Below, in pieces: positions 47,236 to 57,686 of a DNA stretch of 64,000 bases. The first letter of the stretch is position 1. Each line of letters begins with the position of its first letter. The position numbers and the translations under genes were made by a program. This DNA comes from Neckera pumila (Eukaryota; Streptophyta; Bryopsida; Hypnales; Neckeraceae): the NCBI GenBank assembly GCA_963969595.1, contig OZ018417.1:2110501-2174500 (forward strand), written 5' to 3'. The notes beneath the pieces were generated by a model. It did not search any database. It worked only from the letters and a program-made list of their open reading frames with translations, and was not told the DNA's origin.

Positions 47236-49372
47236 CTAGCGCTTTAATTTGTGGATTTAAAAGTCCAAAATTTCCTCATGTATTTCCTCATTTATTATCC
47301 CTGCCTAGTATCATTATGGATGTTTGTCGAGGGCAAATTCAATTAGCTCGCTACATGTGTTATCGCTTTACTTCGTTCATAAATATTGGTATAACTTATT
47401 TCAGTTGAAGATATGGGGTTGTCTACTTGGCTGTACGAGGCTTGGGTTTTGCTGCCTAAATGGCCATCACTTCTGTGCATATTCAGGACTTGTTCAATGA
47501 CTGCTATTGCTGCTCCCTTTTCTTTGGAGTTAGATGTGGAATGAAGACGAACTCCTGAACACAATTGCACTGTTGTAGGGCTCGAGCATCTCCACTGCAA
47601 CCCCTTAATGAAGACGGTAAGGCTGAATTGTTCCTTTGGGTGGCTTCAAGGACTCCTGTAGGATGGGAAAACATTTTTTCATCCAAATTTTTATTTGGGA
47701 GTTGTTGGAGTACAGTGGATGACACATTCTTTCAACTTCATTTCCACCTCCAATAGTGTGTGTGAGATGGAAGAGTGTGACATGCATATTCTTTTCTCAT
47801 TGGTGGAAAATGCTCCAGAAGGCAATCAACTTCTCATTACCAAAAAAATGTTGATACCTAAAGTCTCAAGGTCTTTTTTCATCAAATTCCACTCAAAACT
47901 GCCATTTCTATTGCAATGTGCAAAAAACTTTACAAGTTGTTTTCTTTCCATATCTAACCATGGGATCTTGCACTAGATTGGTATGAGAATGTGTAGAAGA
48001 AATTTCAAAAACTTTGATCATGTAGATTGCAAGATATGTATGTTTGAAGTAAAGAAAAACAAATTTTTTGCACCTTAGATGCCTAGATTTTAAGGCTTTA
48101 TAGACCTGTAGGAAACTATGCGTATGGTACCATAGTTGACTCCTGGAATTCATATTCCTAGCAATACATATATATACCACTAGATTGATACCTTATGAGA
48201 CATCATGTCACATTGAATAATTAGTTGAAGTTGGCAAAAGTGGTTAGGCAAGGTCTTTAAAAATTAATAAAATTTTCAATGTCTTATTTTTTTTCAAAAT
48301 TTTGACACATTGTAAATGGCCACTTTGTCCATCTCTATCCTACGTATGTCTACAAGTCATTTAATCTCTAAATGACATTTCATATCTGGGCTAAATTACA
48401 CTATAAGATTTTTTTATTAAAATATATATTTCAAAATTCTAGATTTTTCACATGTATTGATATATGTCTAAATTTAATTTGATATTTTTAAAATTAAAAA
48501 TATCAAATTGAATTTTATATGATTTCAATTTTAAAATAATTTCTTTGTAAAGATCATTCAAATTAAAGATTTTACTTTTTATTCCATACTATTCATTTGT
48601 AGACTTTTGAAACATCATTTCTGTACATATTAGAATTTCTAATATATGTGCATTATAAGATCTTTTCTAAAAAGCTTTCTACTTTTCCACATCAAAGTCC
48701 ACATGGAAACTAATAGTAATATGGCATTTGCATAAGAAAAGTGAATGTTGATGTGGCATGTATCAACAAAATCAAGCTATCCTAACCAACTGCTTTAATT
48801 AACATACTTGATTTGATTTCTTAATTGAATTAACTTAATGGCATCTATTTTTCTAATAGTGAATGATGAATGCATTTGAGGTGAAAACACCCAAAATTGT
48901 TTGTATATCTATCCTTGACAAGTAGACTTCTATTGATAGTGTTCCCAAAAGTGCAATTAAACCATTCCCATTCTTAAATAATTCGTGAGTGGTTGGTAGT
49001 TGATTTTCTAAATTTCAGTTTTATGATCAACCTATGTGACGGTTTCAATGGTCTAGAGAGCTTCTACTTTAAAAATTCATAATCATTACATGTTGTCCAA
49101 AAATATTATTTATTACTTTGAAAATTTATGATTTTCAATTGCAAATACTACAAGAATGTTTTTTTTCTTGATAAGGTGCCTCTCTCTATGCTAAGTTCCT
49201 TGTTTTGACAATTTTGGGTGTTTTCACATTATTGATCCATAATTCAAATCACTTTTGGTAGAGTACCTTGGTGATAAATCTTGTCCTTTCAAAATTCACA
49301 TAACCAACATTTTAGGTCAATTTCAGCTTTCTTCGCCATTTTGGAAAGGATAAAACAAACCCTACCTGTTAA
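47236..49372. other. Downstream region of the DUF89 gene and AT-rich repeats
   Basis: The first 500 or so bases are less AT-rich and contain the 3' untranslated region and possibly more. ORFs at 47343-47756 on both strands overlap each other and look accidental. A sequence like the right half of family B, read on the minus strand, occurs near 47860-48140 (AACTGCCATTTCTATTGCAA, ACCATGGGATCTTGCA). A 15-bp inverted repeat, AATTTGATATTTTTA with a 4-base loop, lies at 48476-48509. Confidence 0.45.
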
Positions 49373-50293
49373 CCCCTAAAGGACCAACATGCGTTTTTTG
49401 GCCGTATAGAAATTTTGGGCAGGTACGTGTGACTAGATATATCCATATTTGAGGCTGAAATTTTAATAGAAGGTGGGGACAAGGAATATCTTCATATGAA
49501 CCAAGTTTCTTGATATTTTGAAATACAAGTCAAAAGTTGTGACCTAATATGTTACTTTTTTTTTGTACCTGGGCAATTTGGGCAGACCAGAAAAAATCAT
49601 TTTTTCCAGAATATTTTTTTTGATATTGGTTCTCTACATTTATATACACTTAAAAAGCTTTGAATCATTCCATTTCAATCAATGAGTCAAAAATTATGAG
49701 GGTTTTTGGTTTGCGGGTAGTTAGGGATTGTCTACTCTAAAAAAAACTTGAAAGTCATTTATTTAACTCAATTTTCAAAATGTTTGGAAAAAAAAAATCC
49801 TAGGATTTAGATTGATTATTACAACATTACAACCATTGGGATTGGCATTTAAATTCCATAATTAAATTTTTAACAATTTAGTATTTTGAATCATTTTCTA
49901 CTTCTTTCTACTTACTATTTTTTCCCTATATGTTGTACAATTCCAAATAATCTAAAGTTTTTCAAGCATAGAGACAACTTGTTTAGAAAATTGAATTCAA
50001 AGAAGCACCACCTTTATCGGCATCTTTTCATTGAAAAGCGAGCTTGCAAAATGCAGCTGTCCGATTTTTTGCAGGATTGAAAAAATGGTTTTCAAGACTT
50101 TGAATGCTTATATCTTATGATCCACATGGTGGAATTTTCTGAAATTTTTACCACATGTTTTCAAAATACCATACTACAAGATCCTATGGTTATGTGTGTC
50201 AAAAATTGTTTTTTTCCAAAAATTTGGTAGTTGTATTAGAAATGGCAGTTTTGGAGCGTTTTTGGTGATTACATAGTCATGAAACTTTAGGGG
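49373..50293. mobile_element. Family B TTAA element, reference copy
   Basis: It starts after TTAA (49369-49372) with CCCCTAAAGGACCAACATG and ends ATGAAACTTTAGGGG, followed by ATAA-like sequence. It is the uninterrupted counterpart of 57687-58833, showing TTTTAATAGAAGGTGGGGAC where that copy holds a family E insertion. About 920 bp; the only ORFs are short (for example 49886-50080) and not transposase-like. Confidence 0.7.
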
Positions 50294-50523
50294 ATAATTA
50301 ACCCTTAAAGGACAAACGGGTGCCTCTGGAAATCACCCCTTTTCATTACTGTGTGAATCATTGCTAAAAAATTTCCAGAAGCATTCATTGAAAATAAAAT
50401 TGTTTTAAGAGACCTCCCCTTTTTACAACAAAATTTATTAAATGAATAGTTGAACTTTTGTCCTACTTAGTAGAAGAATTACCTATCATCCATCGGACAC
50501 CAAATGTCCATGTCGACATTTAA
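50294..50523. mobile_element. Left end of another TTAA-type element between families B and A
   Basis: Directly after the family B copy, a new TTAA followed by CCCTTAAAGGACAAACGGG begins at about 50298. No matching right end precedes the family A copy at 50524, so it is truncated or continues unrecognised. Confidence 0.4.
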
Positions 50524-51149
50524 CCCATAAATGCCCAAGGTCTGTTTTGAGCCTCTTGGAATTTGCTCTAAATTGAACAAAAAGCCAACATTTTGATAAG
50601 TTTAATCAACTTTTTTTGAATTGTAACCATACAAATTCAAACTAGACATGTTAGAGATTACATGAGAAATAAAAACACAACAATATCATTTAAGGATTGA
50701 AAGATTATAATCTTTGATCATCAGGGTGTTAAAATTATGAAAATCTTTGACCTCTCTTTTTGCTTGTCAAATCTAAAAAATTCAAGACCAAAAAAATATT
50801 AGGTTGAAGGGCCTAACAAATATAACCCCAATCAATTTATGACTTCTCAAAATCTACACTACAATTTTTTTAAATGAATTTTTAGTGTGATTTTTTCTCC
50901 AAGATCTAGTGTATTTGAGGCTCATTTCCAAGAGCCCTCAACACGATCAAGATTGCAATGGGTACCTTTGCACAAAATCTTGAATAGAAAAATCATATTC
51001 ATTCATTTTCAAAATCAGATTTTTGATGCTAAAATTAGACTTCAAAAAGAATATTTCAAAAATATAAACTACTGATTTGGTAAGGTTTTATTTAACTTCA
51101 AAGTTTCTTCGACACCACATTTGGGTGCCTCGGGCATTGCATTTAGGGG
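50524..51149. mobile_element. Family A TTAA element, copy 3, next to the SKIP5 promoter
   Basis: It starts after TTAA (50520-50523) with CCCATAAATGCCCAAGG. The right end is GCATTGCATTTAGGGG, with a 5-base duplication (GCATT) inside the end. The base pattern outside is CGTA, not TTAA. The interior aligns with copies 1 and 2. The missing right TTAA implies later deletion or rearrangement at the junction with the GC-richer SKIP5 leader. Confidence 0.7.
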
Positions 51150-51824
51150 CGTATTCCTCAACACCGGCGGTGATAGGGTAAAGCCGCGGGATGATAAGGC
51201 GCTCGTCACCACGAACAGAGCGAGAACTTCCGCGGGAGACGCACTCAAGCAGAAGCGAAGGAAATGTAGACCGAATGGCGATGCGGGCTCGAAGCTTGGA
51301 GCTTCTGCTTCTGTGCTTGGGCTTCTGATGTGTCGCTATGTATTGCTACGAATTTTACCACTTAGCTTATTACAATTGCCTCTCCGCTTGACCTCTCTCT
51401 GGATCCATTTTTTTAGGGTTTAGAACCAAAATTGGGGGTTTCGTGTGCGCTTTCGTCTCTACCGCTTCGTTGGTTTCGAATTGCATGATTTAGAAGGCCA
51501 TTATTGGGTTTCGATAGTTTAGTTCTGTCTTAGATCTGTATGGATTGGTATCTATTTGTGTTCCATCTGAACGCGGGAACCCACCAAAGCTTTTGGGGAG
51601 AATTTTTCAGAATTGGGTCGTGGGCGCCGTGCAAGCATTGGAATGCTGTATTGGGTCACTGGTTGGGTGGAAGGACACGTTGTGCTATAAAATGTGCAGC
51701 TAGTGCGGGCGAAATGTATTTCAGGGTTGAGGTTCTGAAGTGGTAGCGCAAGTGGATGCGAAAGAGGATTTTTTGCGTCCTATAGGAAATTGAAGTAGGA
51801 CAAGTCTGTGGTGGTGTAGCAGCC
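51150..51824 (+). promoter_or_regulatory. SKIP5 promoter and leader, with telo-box
   Basis: The sequence changes abruptly from AT-rich element DNA to GC-richer DNA at 51150. A telo-box TTAGGGTTTA lies at 51413-51422. ORFs in this stretch do not resemble proteins. The leader may contain an intron. Confidence 0.5.
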
Positions 51825-53721
51825 ATGCCAAAGCGTAGTCGCGCTAGCCTTGATGAATCTCCTATGCAGTTGCTTGATGACGCCTGCTTGGTGCGGATTC
51901 TTACTTTCCTCACCCCACTGCCAGGTACTTTCTCTTTTCTACGGGGCTAAAAATGTACTCCCTCTGTTTCTGAATAAGACCCTTGTTTCCTTAATGTTTT
52001 TCAAAGGAAACACGAGTCTTTTCCAGAAGCAGAGGTAGTAGCAATTTTGCTTATTTTTATTGAAGCAATTGGTGATATATATGTGAATTTAGTTTCTGTG
52101 CTTGCCTTTTGGATTCATTTTTTGGAAATTTGCAGATCGATTCAACGCCGCAAGGGTATGTAAAAGATGGCAGAAGTTGGCCTGCGATAAGCGCATGTGG
52201 CTAAAAGTGGAACCTAACCTGAAGTCTGCACCAAATCAATTCTCATCTCTTCAGGAGGCAGTGATGAGAGCTAGGTAATAACTTCATCTGTGTGGCAAGG
52301 AATCGTTTGATAGAAATATTTTGAATTAGGTGCTATGATTTTGATTCTGTGTAGAATTTCAAATGTTTAATGGATATAGGGTTTATCACATAATTGCCTT
52401 TGGACGCCTGGTTTTCAATTTAGCGGTGCAGTTCTCGTTGCGAAGCCAAGAAGTGTTTGTGCTTACTTGGAGTAACATCGTCTGTACAGGATGGCGACTG
52501 GGAGAATAACTCGTGGTCTTGTTGTGTGACGTTCATGCTGATCTGGCATGATGACGCAAACGGAGAAGAATTGTGCCGGGACTCTGTTGTGTAGATGTTT
52601 GTCAGTGGTGAACTGATTCCAGAGCTATGTTTGATGCAGGCCCGGAGACACAGTTCTCATTGCCCCTGGTGTCACTCACGTGGCTCCCAATATTCTCATA
52701 AACAAGCCTCTTTGTTTTGTAAGTCTCTTTGTCTTAGCGCTTCGGGCTTTGAACATCTGACTTTCTATTTTTGGAGTTGTATCTTTATTCCTTATGAAAT
52801 GATCGATTTACTCTTTGCTCTGTATTTTTATTGCAAATATGAGTGAATGGTCGTCATGTTTCCTCTAGTAAACTGTGACTTGCTTTTGCGAACAGGTAGG
52901 AGGTGGCAATTCAGCTGATGACACTGTACTACTTTGTCCTCGTGGATTTGACAGGTGAGCGTTACTCTTACAATTTTGGGATATCCTCGCGAACGTTTCT
53001 TCCTGAAAACATATGTTTTTAATATAATGTCTGTTTCCATAGGCTAGTTTTCCTTCTTTCTTGATTCATATTCTGATTGTCTCGCTACTTACCTTGTTAA
53101 ATGTGTTTGATATCGCAGTGCGCTGGAGTTTTTAGCCACTGGAAGGTTGGCAAACCTGAAAATTACAGCAGAGCTTGGAAGCTGCCTGCTACATAGGAAG
53201 GGTCGTCTTACTATTGACAGCTGTGCGCTTGAATGCCTGGACCATCCATTGGACCATCTATCGTATCCCATTAGAAGCACTGCAGATGATCAACCCTGTC
53301 CAATTACAAACGGTCGAAACGAAGTATCGGTTATTGGGACCAGGATTGAAGGAGGTTTACGCTGCGTCCATACCGGTGATAAGCTTAAGCTCCAACAGGT
53401 ATTCATCCGCAAAGAGCTCATCTACACGAGTAAGAAAGAAAATGGGTTGCATTGCTTGCGGATTTTGCTTCTTCTAGGATATTGTTCGTAGCAGCTTGTT
53501 GATGAATGGATTGAGCTCTGTTTTTTCTCTCTGGAGCATTCAACCATTTGATTCTCATGCCGCGTTGATTTGTGTAGGTGAGAGTGCTGTGTAGTTTATT
53601 CTCATGTTGCGTTGATTTTGTGTAGGTGAGAGTGCTGTGTGGAAGGGCAGCGTATGCGTTTTGGTTTCAAGTGGCAAAACCTGTTACGGAGGAGTCACCC
53701 TTTGTTTGTTGCAGGGCTTGA
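51825..53721 (+). CDS. SKIP5: F-box protein SKIP5
   Basis: Six exons: 51825-51924, 52136-52274, 52640-52718, 52896-52954, 53119-53398 and 53626-53721, giving 250 residues (Arabidopsis SKIP5 about 274). The F-box lies near residues 16-60 (QLLDDACLVRILTFLTPLP, then NAARVCKRWQKLAC). It is followed by right-handed beta-helix-like repeats: RPGDTVLIAPGVTHV, NILINKPLCFVGGG, LANLKITAELGSCLLHRKGR, LTIDSCALEC, VSVIGTRIEGG. The last exon matches the SKIP5 C-terminus at VRVLCGRAAYAFWF. By family it is an SCF adaptor that binds SKP1-like ASK proteins; its substrate is unknown. The final intron has two tandem acceptors 48 bases apart; only the downstream one (AG at 53624-53625) gives the conserved end. A Stowaway-like element sits in intron 1. 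An inverted partial copy lies at 32668-33097. Confidence 0.93.
51958..52038. mobile_element. Stowaway-like mini-MITE in SKIP5 intron 1
   Basis: 81 bp flanked by TA on each side (51956-51957 and 52039-52040). The ends CTCCCTCTGTTTCTG and, on the other strand, CTACCTCTGCTTCTGG are Stowaway/mariner-like. The inverted repeat continues inward (AATAAGACCCTTGTTTCC / GAAAAGACTCGTGTTTCC), so nearly all of it folds into a hairpin. Confidence 0.75.
53550..53640 (+). repeat. 48-bp tandem duplication spanning the last SKIP5 splice acceptor
   Basis: Two near-identical copies of TTCTCATG..GCGTTGATTTTGTGTAGGTGAGAGTGCTGTGT-type sequence lie side by side, giving acceptors that end at 53577 and 53625. The inverted copy at 32668-33097 has only one. 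The unit length is 48 bases, a multiple of three. Confidence 0.85.
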
Positions 53722-54774
53722 TGATTCTACTCTTCCTTTACTTTGTATATTTATGAGCACCCGAAGCATTCAATTTTTTATGTTCAGCTGGAAAACGGAT
53801 ATTCTGAATTTCCCAATTCAGCTATTCCATTGTTCCCCGAGACTTGACCTATGGTTCGTACCTTCCGAACTTCCACGCTTTCATGCTGCACCTACAGATA
53901 GGAGGGATTATTATTACATGTTCTGCTGTAGTTGTAATTCAAGGGACACCTCTCTCTGTTTCTCCCTTGTAGGGCAAGGGGATGAAATGTGAGAATTACC
54001 AATCCGTTGGTTAGAGAGTATTGAGAGGCGCAAACGGACAAGCTTTGTATTATAATGAATAATGAACCCCTAATTGTTCATGACTATGTTTTCACCAAAT
54101 GCCACCTCAAAAGTCAAATCTCCCATTTGCAAAGAGCTACTATGGAAAACACTACTGCACAGTGGGGTACAGTTCATTTACGAATTCTGCATCCTGGCAG
54201 TTTTCACTACAAAGTCCAGAAAGTTCAGTAAGTAAATTCATGCTCAAAAATGGTCTGATTTTCGAACTGCAGTTGGAACTGTAGTTGGAATTGTAGAGAA
54301 GAGTACTTTATGATCATAACAAATATGTGCATGTGAAAGTCAAAATCATCCAACATTGTGGATGTTTTTTATACACTATCTACCATGTAGTGGCACCACC
54401 CTTTGTCAAAATTATAGCTCGCATTCGATTGGGATGTTTGAAATGAGAGTTTGTAGTTGTTGTAGAGCCACTTCATTCCATACCACTTGAATTTGTTGGA
54501 TCATTTCTTGCTTGTTCTTCATCCCATTGCAAAAAGAATTGACTATCTTCCAACAATTCTCTATGAAATGATAGATAGTTTCAAATTGTCGTATGATTTC
54601 ATGTGATTCATTTTTCACTTATCATGAACTTGAAGTTCACTTCATTGCAATTCCAATGCAATTTGCAATTTCAAAATCGGTTCATTTTTTAGCACGCTAG
54701 AGCTTCCTAAAGTTGTCAAACTTTTTGGTGAAGTATGAATGAAAAATTCGTAAATGAACTATATCCCACTATAC
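53722..54774. other. SKIP5 3' flank and AT-rich sequence
   Basis: About 53722-54050 is less AT-rich and likely includes the 3' untranslated region. A family B-like fragment in minus orientation (CTAATTGTTCATGACTATG, then CCAAATGCCACCTCAAAAG) lies at 54068-54130 and matches 32262-32324 in inverse orientation. After that nothing is recognised. Confidence 0.45.
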
Positions 54775-55260
54775 AGTAGAACCTCCCTAATCCAATATTC
54801 TCTCAACTAATAAAGTATTGTTAGGAAGTATTGATTGCTGGTCCTAGCTTAACAATATGAACCACAGACAAACACCATGACCTTCCCTAATGTAATAACC
54901 TCTCTAATAGAATGTGTTAGACCGGTCCCAACTTTATTATATAACATATGTCAATACTGCCTCTTGCTGGATGGAATGATGTGGTATATTCAACATGAAA
55001 TCAGTAACTACAAATAATGTGTCAAAGAACTGTAGCTGGAGTAAGTAGGTTGTAAGCTACCTGATAACAAAGTTAAAATTAGATTTATCAATACCATTGG
55101 ATGTTAGGACTGCAGTGCTTAACATTGAATCAAGTAAAGAAAGAAGCATTTGGATTTAAAGCCTAACTTTAAATTAGTGAGCAAAAATATCTTGAAAAAA
55201 ATGGTATTGGAAAATTTCATCCACTTCTTTGCTTTGCTTCAAAAATCATTTACTTTTTGT
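54775..55260. other. AT-rich sequence starting with a pogo/Tigger-like end
   Basis: CAGTAGAACCTCCCTAATCC at about 54775, preceded by TA, resembles the end seen beside 32661. A second ACCTTCCCTAATGTAATAACC lies at about 54879. A right end was not found. Confidence 0.35.
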
Positions 55261-55886
55261 GTTTAGGAATGAGGAAGACAACTCTTTATATACGTATTGG
55301 GTGGTAAAGAGGTGAAACAAATAATGTGGGATTTGTAAATTAGAATTGGAATAGGAGCTCAACCACTCACTTAGTTATATAAAATTAAAGCAAAAATTGT
55401 GTTTGAAGTAGAATTTTTGACCTATTTAGGCATAGTAAAACAACTTTTTTCAAAAAACCTTGAACTAAGAAAAGTTGTTAAATCAAGTTAAATTTCATCT
55501 CCAAAAATTTGTTTGAGACTTAAAGCCTCCAATAAAAAATTATGGACAAATTTCAAAGGGGTTGAAAGGAATATCTGACATTTTCAAACATCCTCTTTGA
55601 ATTTTGTCCATAACTTTTTATTGGAGGTTCAAATCTCAAACAAAATTTTAGATAGGACTTTATCTTGATTTACCAACCTTTTTTAGTTCAAGATTTTTTG
55701 AAAAAAGTTATTTTACTATGCCTAAATGAGGTCTGAAATTCTACTTTAAACACAATTCCTATTTTTGACTTAACTATGAGTGGTTGAAAAACTACAAATT
55801 ATAGTTTACTTATCCTACATCAGTTGTTCTACCTCGTACCACCCCATGTGTATATAAAGAGCTTCTTTTCTCATTAGCAAACCCAA
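55261..55886. repeat. Long imperfect inverted repeat (foldback), about 300-bp arms
   Basis: The left arm, about 55261-55570, is the inverted complement of about 55595-55886. Matching pairs include ACTCTTTATATACGTATTGGG / GCTCTTTATATACACATGGGG, CTATTTAGGCATAGTAAAACAACTTTTTTC / the like, and CTCCAATAAAAAATTATGGACAAA / CTCCAATAAAAAGTTATGGACAAA. The arms meet around 55582 with a short loop. The pairing is imperfect but extends over the whole length. Confidence 0.8.
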
Positions 55887-56948
55887 AATAAGATATTGAT
55901 GGTAAATAGTCAAATTGCATTTGAGTATTACTCAATGGACTCATTGGATTTTTGGCAAACCATCTTCCTTCACAATGGTCCTAGAATTAGGAAACAAAAA
56001 TGGAGCACACCATAAATGTATTGCCACTCTCTTAATACCGAGCTTAAATTAATGACATATGGATGAATTTCATGTACGAGGATTCTAAAGAAAATAAGGC
56101 AGCCTCTTTGAAGGCTACTGGATGTTATATACTTTAGAGAGGCTTTAGTGTACTTGTTTTGCATATTCAAGGTTTAAAGATTGAATTCCTTTTATTTATT
56201 TTTTGTATGAGGTTTCGATCTTCGTGGTGGGAAGTTGGATTAAAAATCTAGGAAAATAATTCTTTTTTTAAATTGATGATTTTTATTCTTCAAAAACCTG
56301 TTTAGTAGAGGCATGCACAAAATGGAAGGATTCAAAATAAATTATTCATGGTTCTAAAATAAATTTTAAATAGTTTATACTAATGGTGAAATTGTTGTTA
56401 GTAGCAAGAAATCTTCACCTATGAATATTTTTGTTTTAAAATAAGCCCTAAAGGTCATTTTTATTGCTTGCATAACTAAACTCTTCACAATAATTGTCAC
56501 ACCAAAAAATTCATATCGATATAAATATACTATGTAGAAATATAAAGAAATAAAAATTAACTCCAAACTTTTGTTATCCTTTTGCTAATTGGACTTGAGC
56601 ATTTTGTGCTTAGGAAGGCAAAATATTTTATCACAAATACGAAATGAAATAAAATTCCCCATAAAGCTAGTACATTTGCTTATTTTTTGAAAAAAAGCAA
56701 AGAAACACAATAAAATTAACATCTTAGACACCTACCCAAAATCCTAAAAAAAGACATTCTAGGACTTTGAACCTATACAAGTCAAGCTACAATTATTTAT
56801 TTTTTTTGTTTTTTCATTTTTTCCATTTGCAAGTGAAGAAGTTTGCAAAACACTAAATCCTCTATTCAAAATGGGACTAGCGGGGTGAATTTTGTGTTCT
56901 CTAAGGTAAAATTTAAAAAACAAAACAAAAAACTATTTTGTGCCGTAT
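55887..56948. other. AT-rich intergenic sequence, repeat F at the right
   Basis: Repeat F text (GGTGAATTTTGTGTTCTCTAAGG, then ACTATTTTGTGCCG) fills about 56880-56948. Elsewhere nothing was recognised. Confidence 0.4.
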
Positions 56949-57247
56949 CATTAGATGATATTTGGGGGTCTTGGAGGGCCGTTTCAAGCCTGTTCCTTGA
57001 TCTACCCAAATCCAGTGAACACCGGTACGGGTGTGTCAGAAAAAAAAAATTCCAAAAAAAAATTCTTTTTTACCAAAATATTATTTTAAGCAATTTTTTT
57101 TTTTTTTTTTTTTTTTTTTTCAAAAAGTGATGTGGCAGTCGCTTGACCACGTCAGCTAGCTGCTGTTGTTGCGTTCCCAGATTGCGGGAACGTAGCAGAC
57201 AACAGGGGAACTCACAACCTTCTAAGACCCCTGAATCTCATGTAATG
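56949..57247. mobile_element. Family E MITE, copy 2, inserted in repeat F
   Basis: The ends are CATTAGATGATATTTGGGGG and, on the other strand, CATTACATGAGATTCAGGGG. It carries ACCAAAATATTATTTTAAGC, a run of about 26 T and GATGTGGCAGTCGCTTGACC. It interrupts repeat F between TTTTGTGCCGTAT and TTAGGGTATGTTCTAGACC; other F copies read across this point without a break. Confidence 0.75.
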
Positions 57248-57686
57248 TTAGGGTATGTTCTAGACCTAACCTAGCTAATTTGGGGCCTCTATGATTGCAA
57301 ATACGAATTCAAAATTTGCAAATTTTATCATGTGTGACAATTAAATATTCTTGCATTTTCCTAGGGGTAAATTTGGCCCATAGGGCCTACTTCAAATGGA
57401 GGATTTAGCATCTTCCAAGAAGTTTCACTTCAAATCAGCTTTGTGATGGACAAGGTCTTGAAGGAGAAACAAACTTGAACTAAAAAAATTAAAGAACAAA
57501 CTTAGAATAAGTTAGCTTCATCCAACACCAACTTCATTAGCTATTTGGAACTATAGGTGTGGGAGAGAAATTCAATTAATTTTTGAGAAATGATTTTGTT
57601 TATGGAGCAAAATGCAAGTTGAAGAAAAGATTTTCATCACAATGATATAAAGATCTTGCTAATAGAACAATGAGTTAACCCTTTAA
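57248..57686. other. Repeat F right part and AT-rich sequence
   Basis: It continues repeat F (GCTAATTTGGGGCCTC, CTAGGGGTAAATTTGG) and then shows no feature up to a TTAACCC at 57675, just before the family B copy. Confidence 0.4.

Noticed and set aside
47343..47976. Cluster of overlapping ORFs on both strands downstream of the DUF89 gene
   Set aside because: Mutually overlapping, no splice pattern, no family similarity; likely 3' flank plus repeat.
51121..51746. ORFs of 100 and 68 codons upstream of SKIP5
   Set aside because: They do not join the SKIP5 frame, have no recognisable domain and lie in the likely leader.
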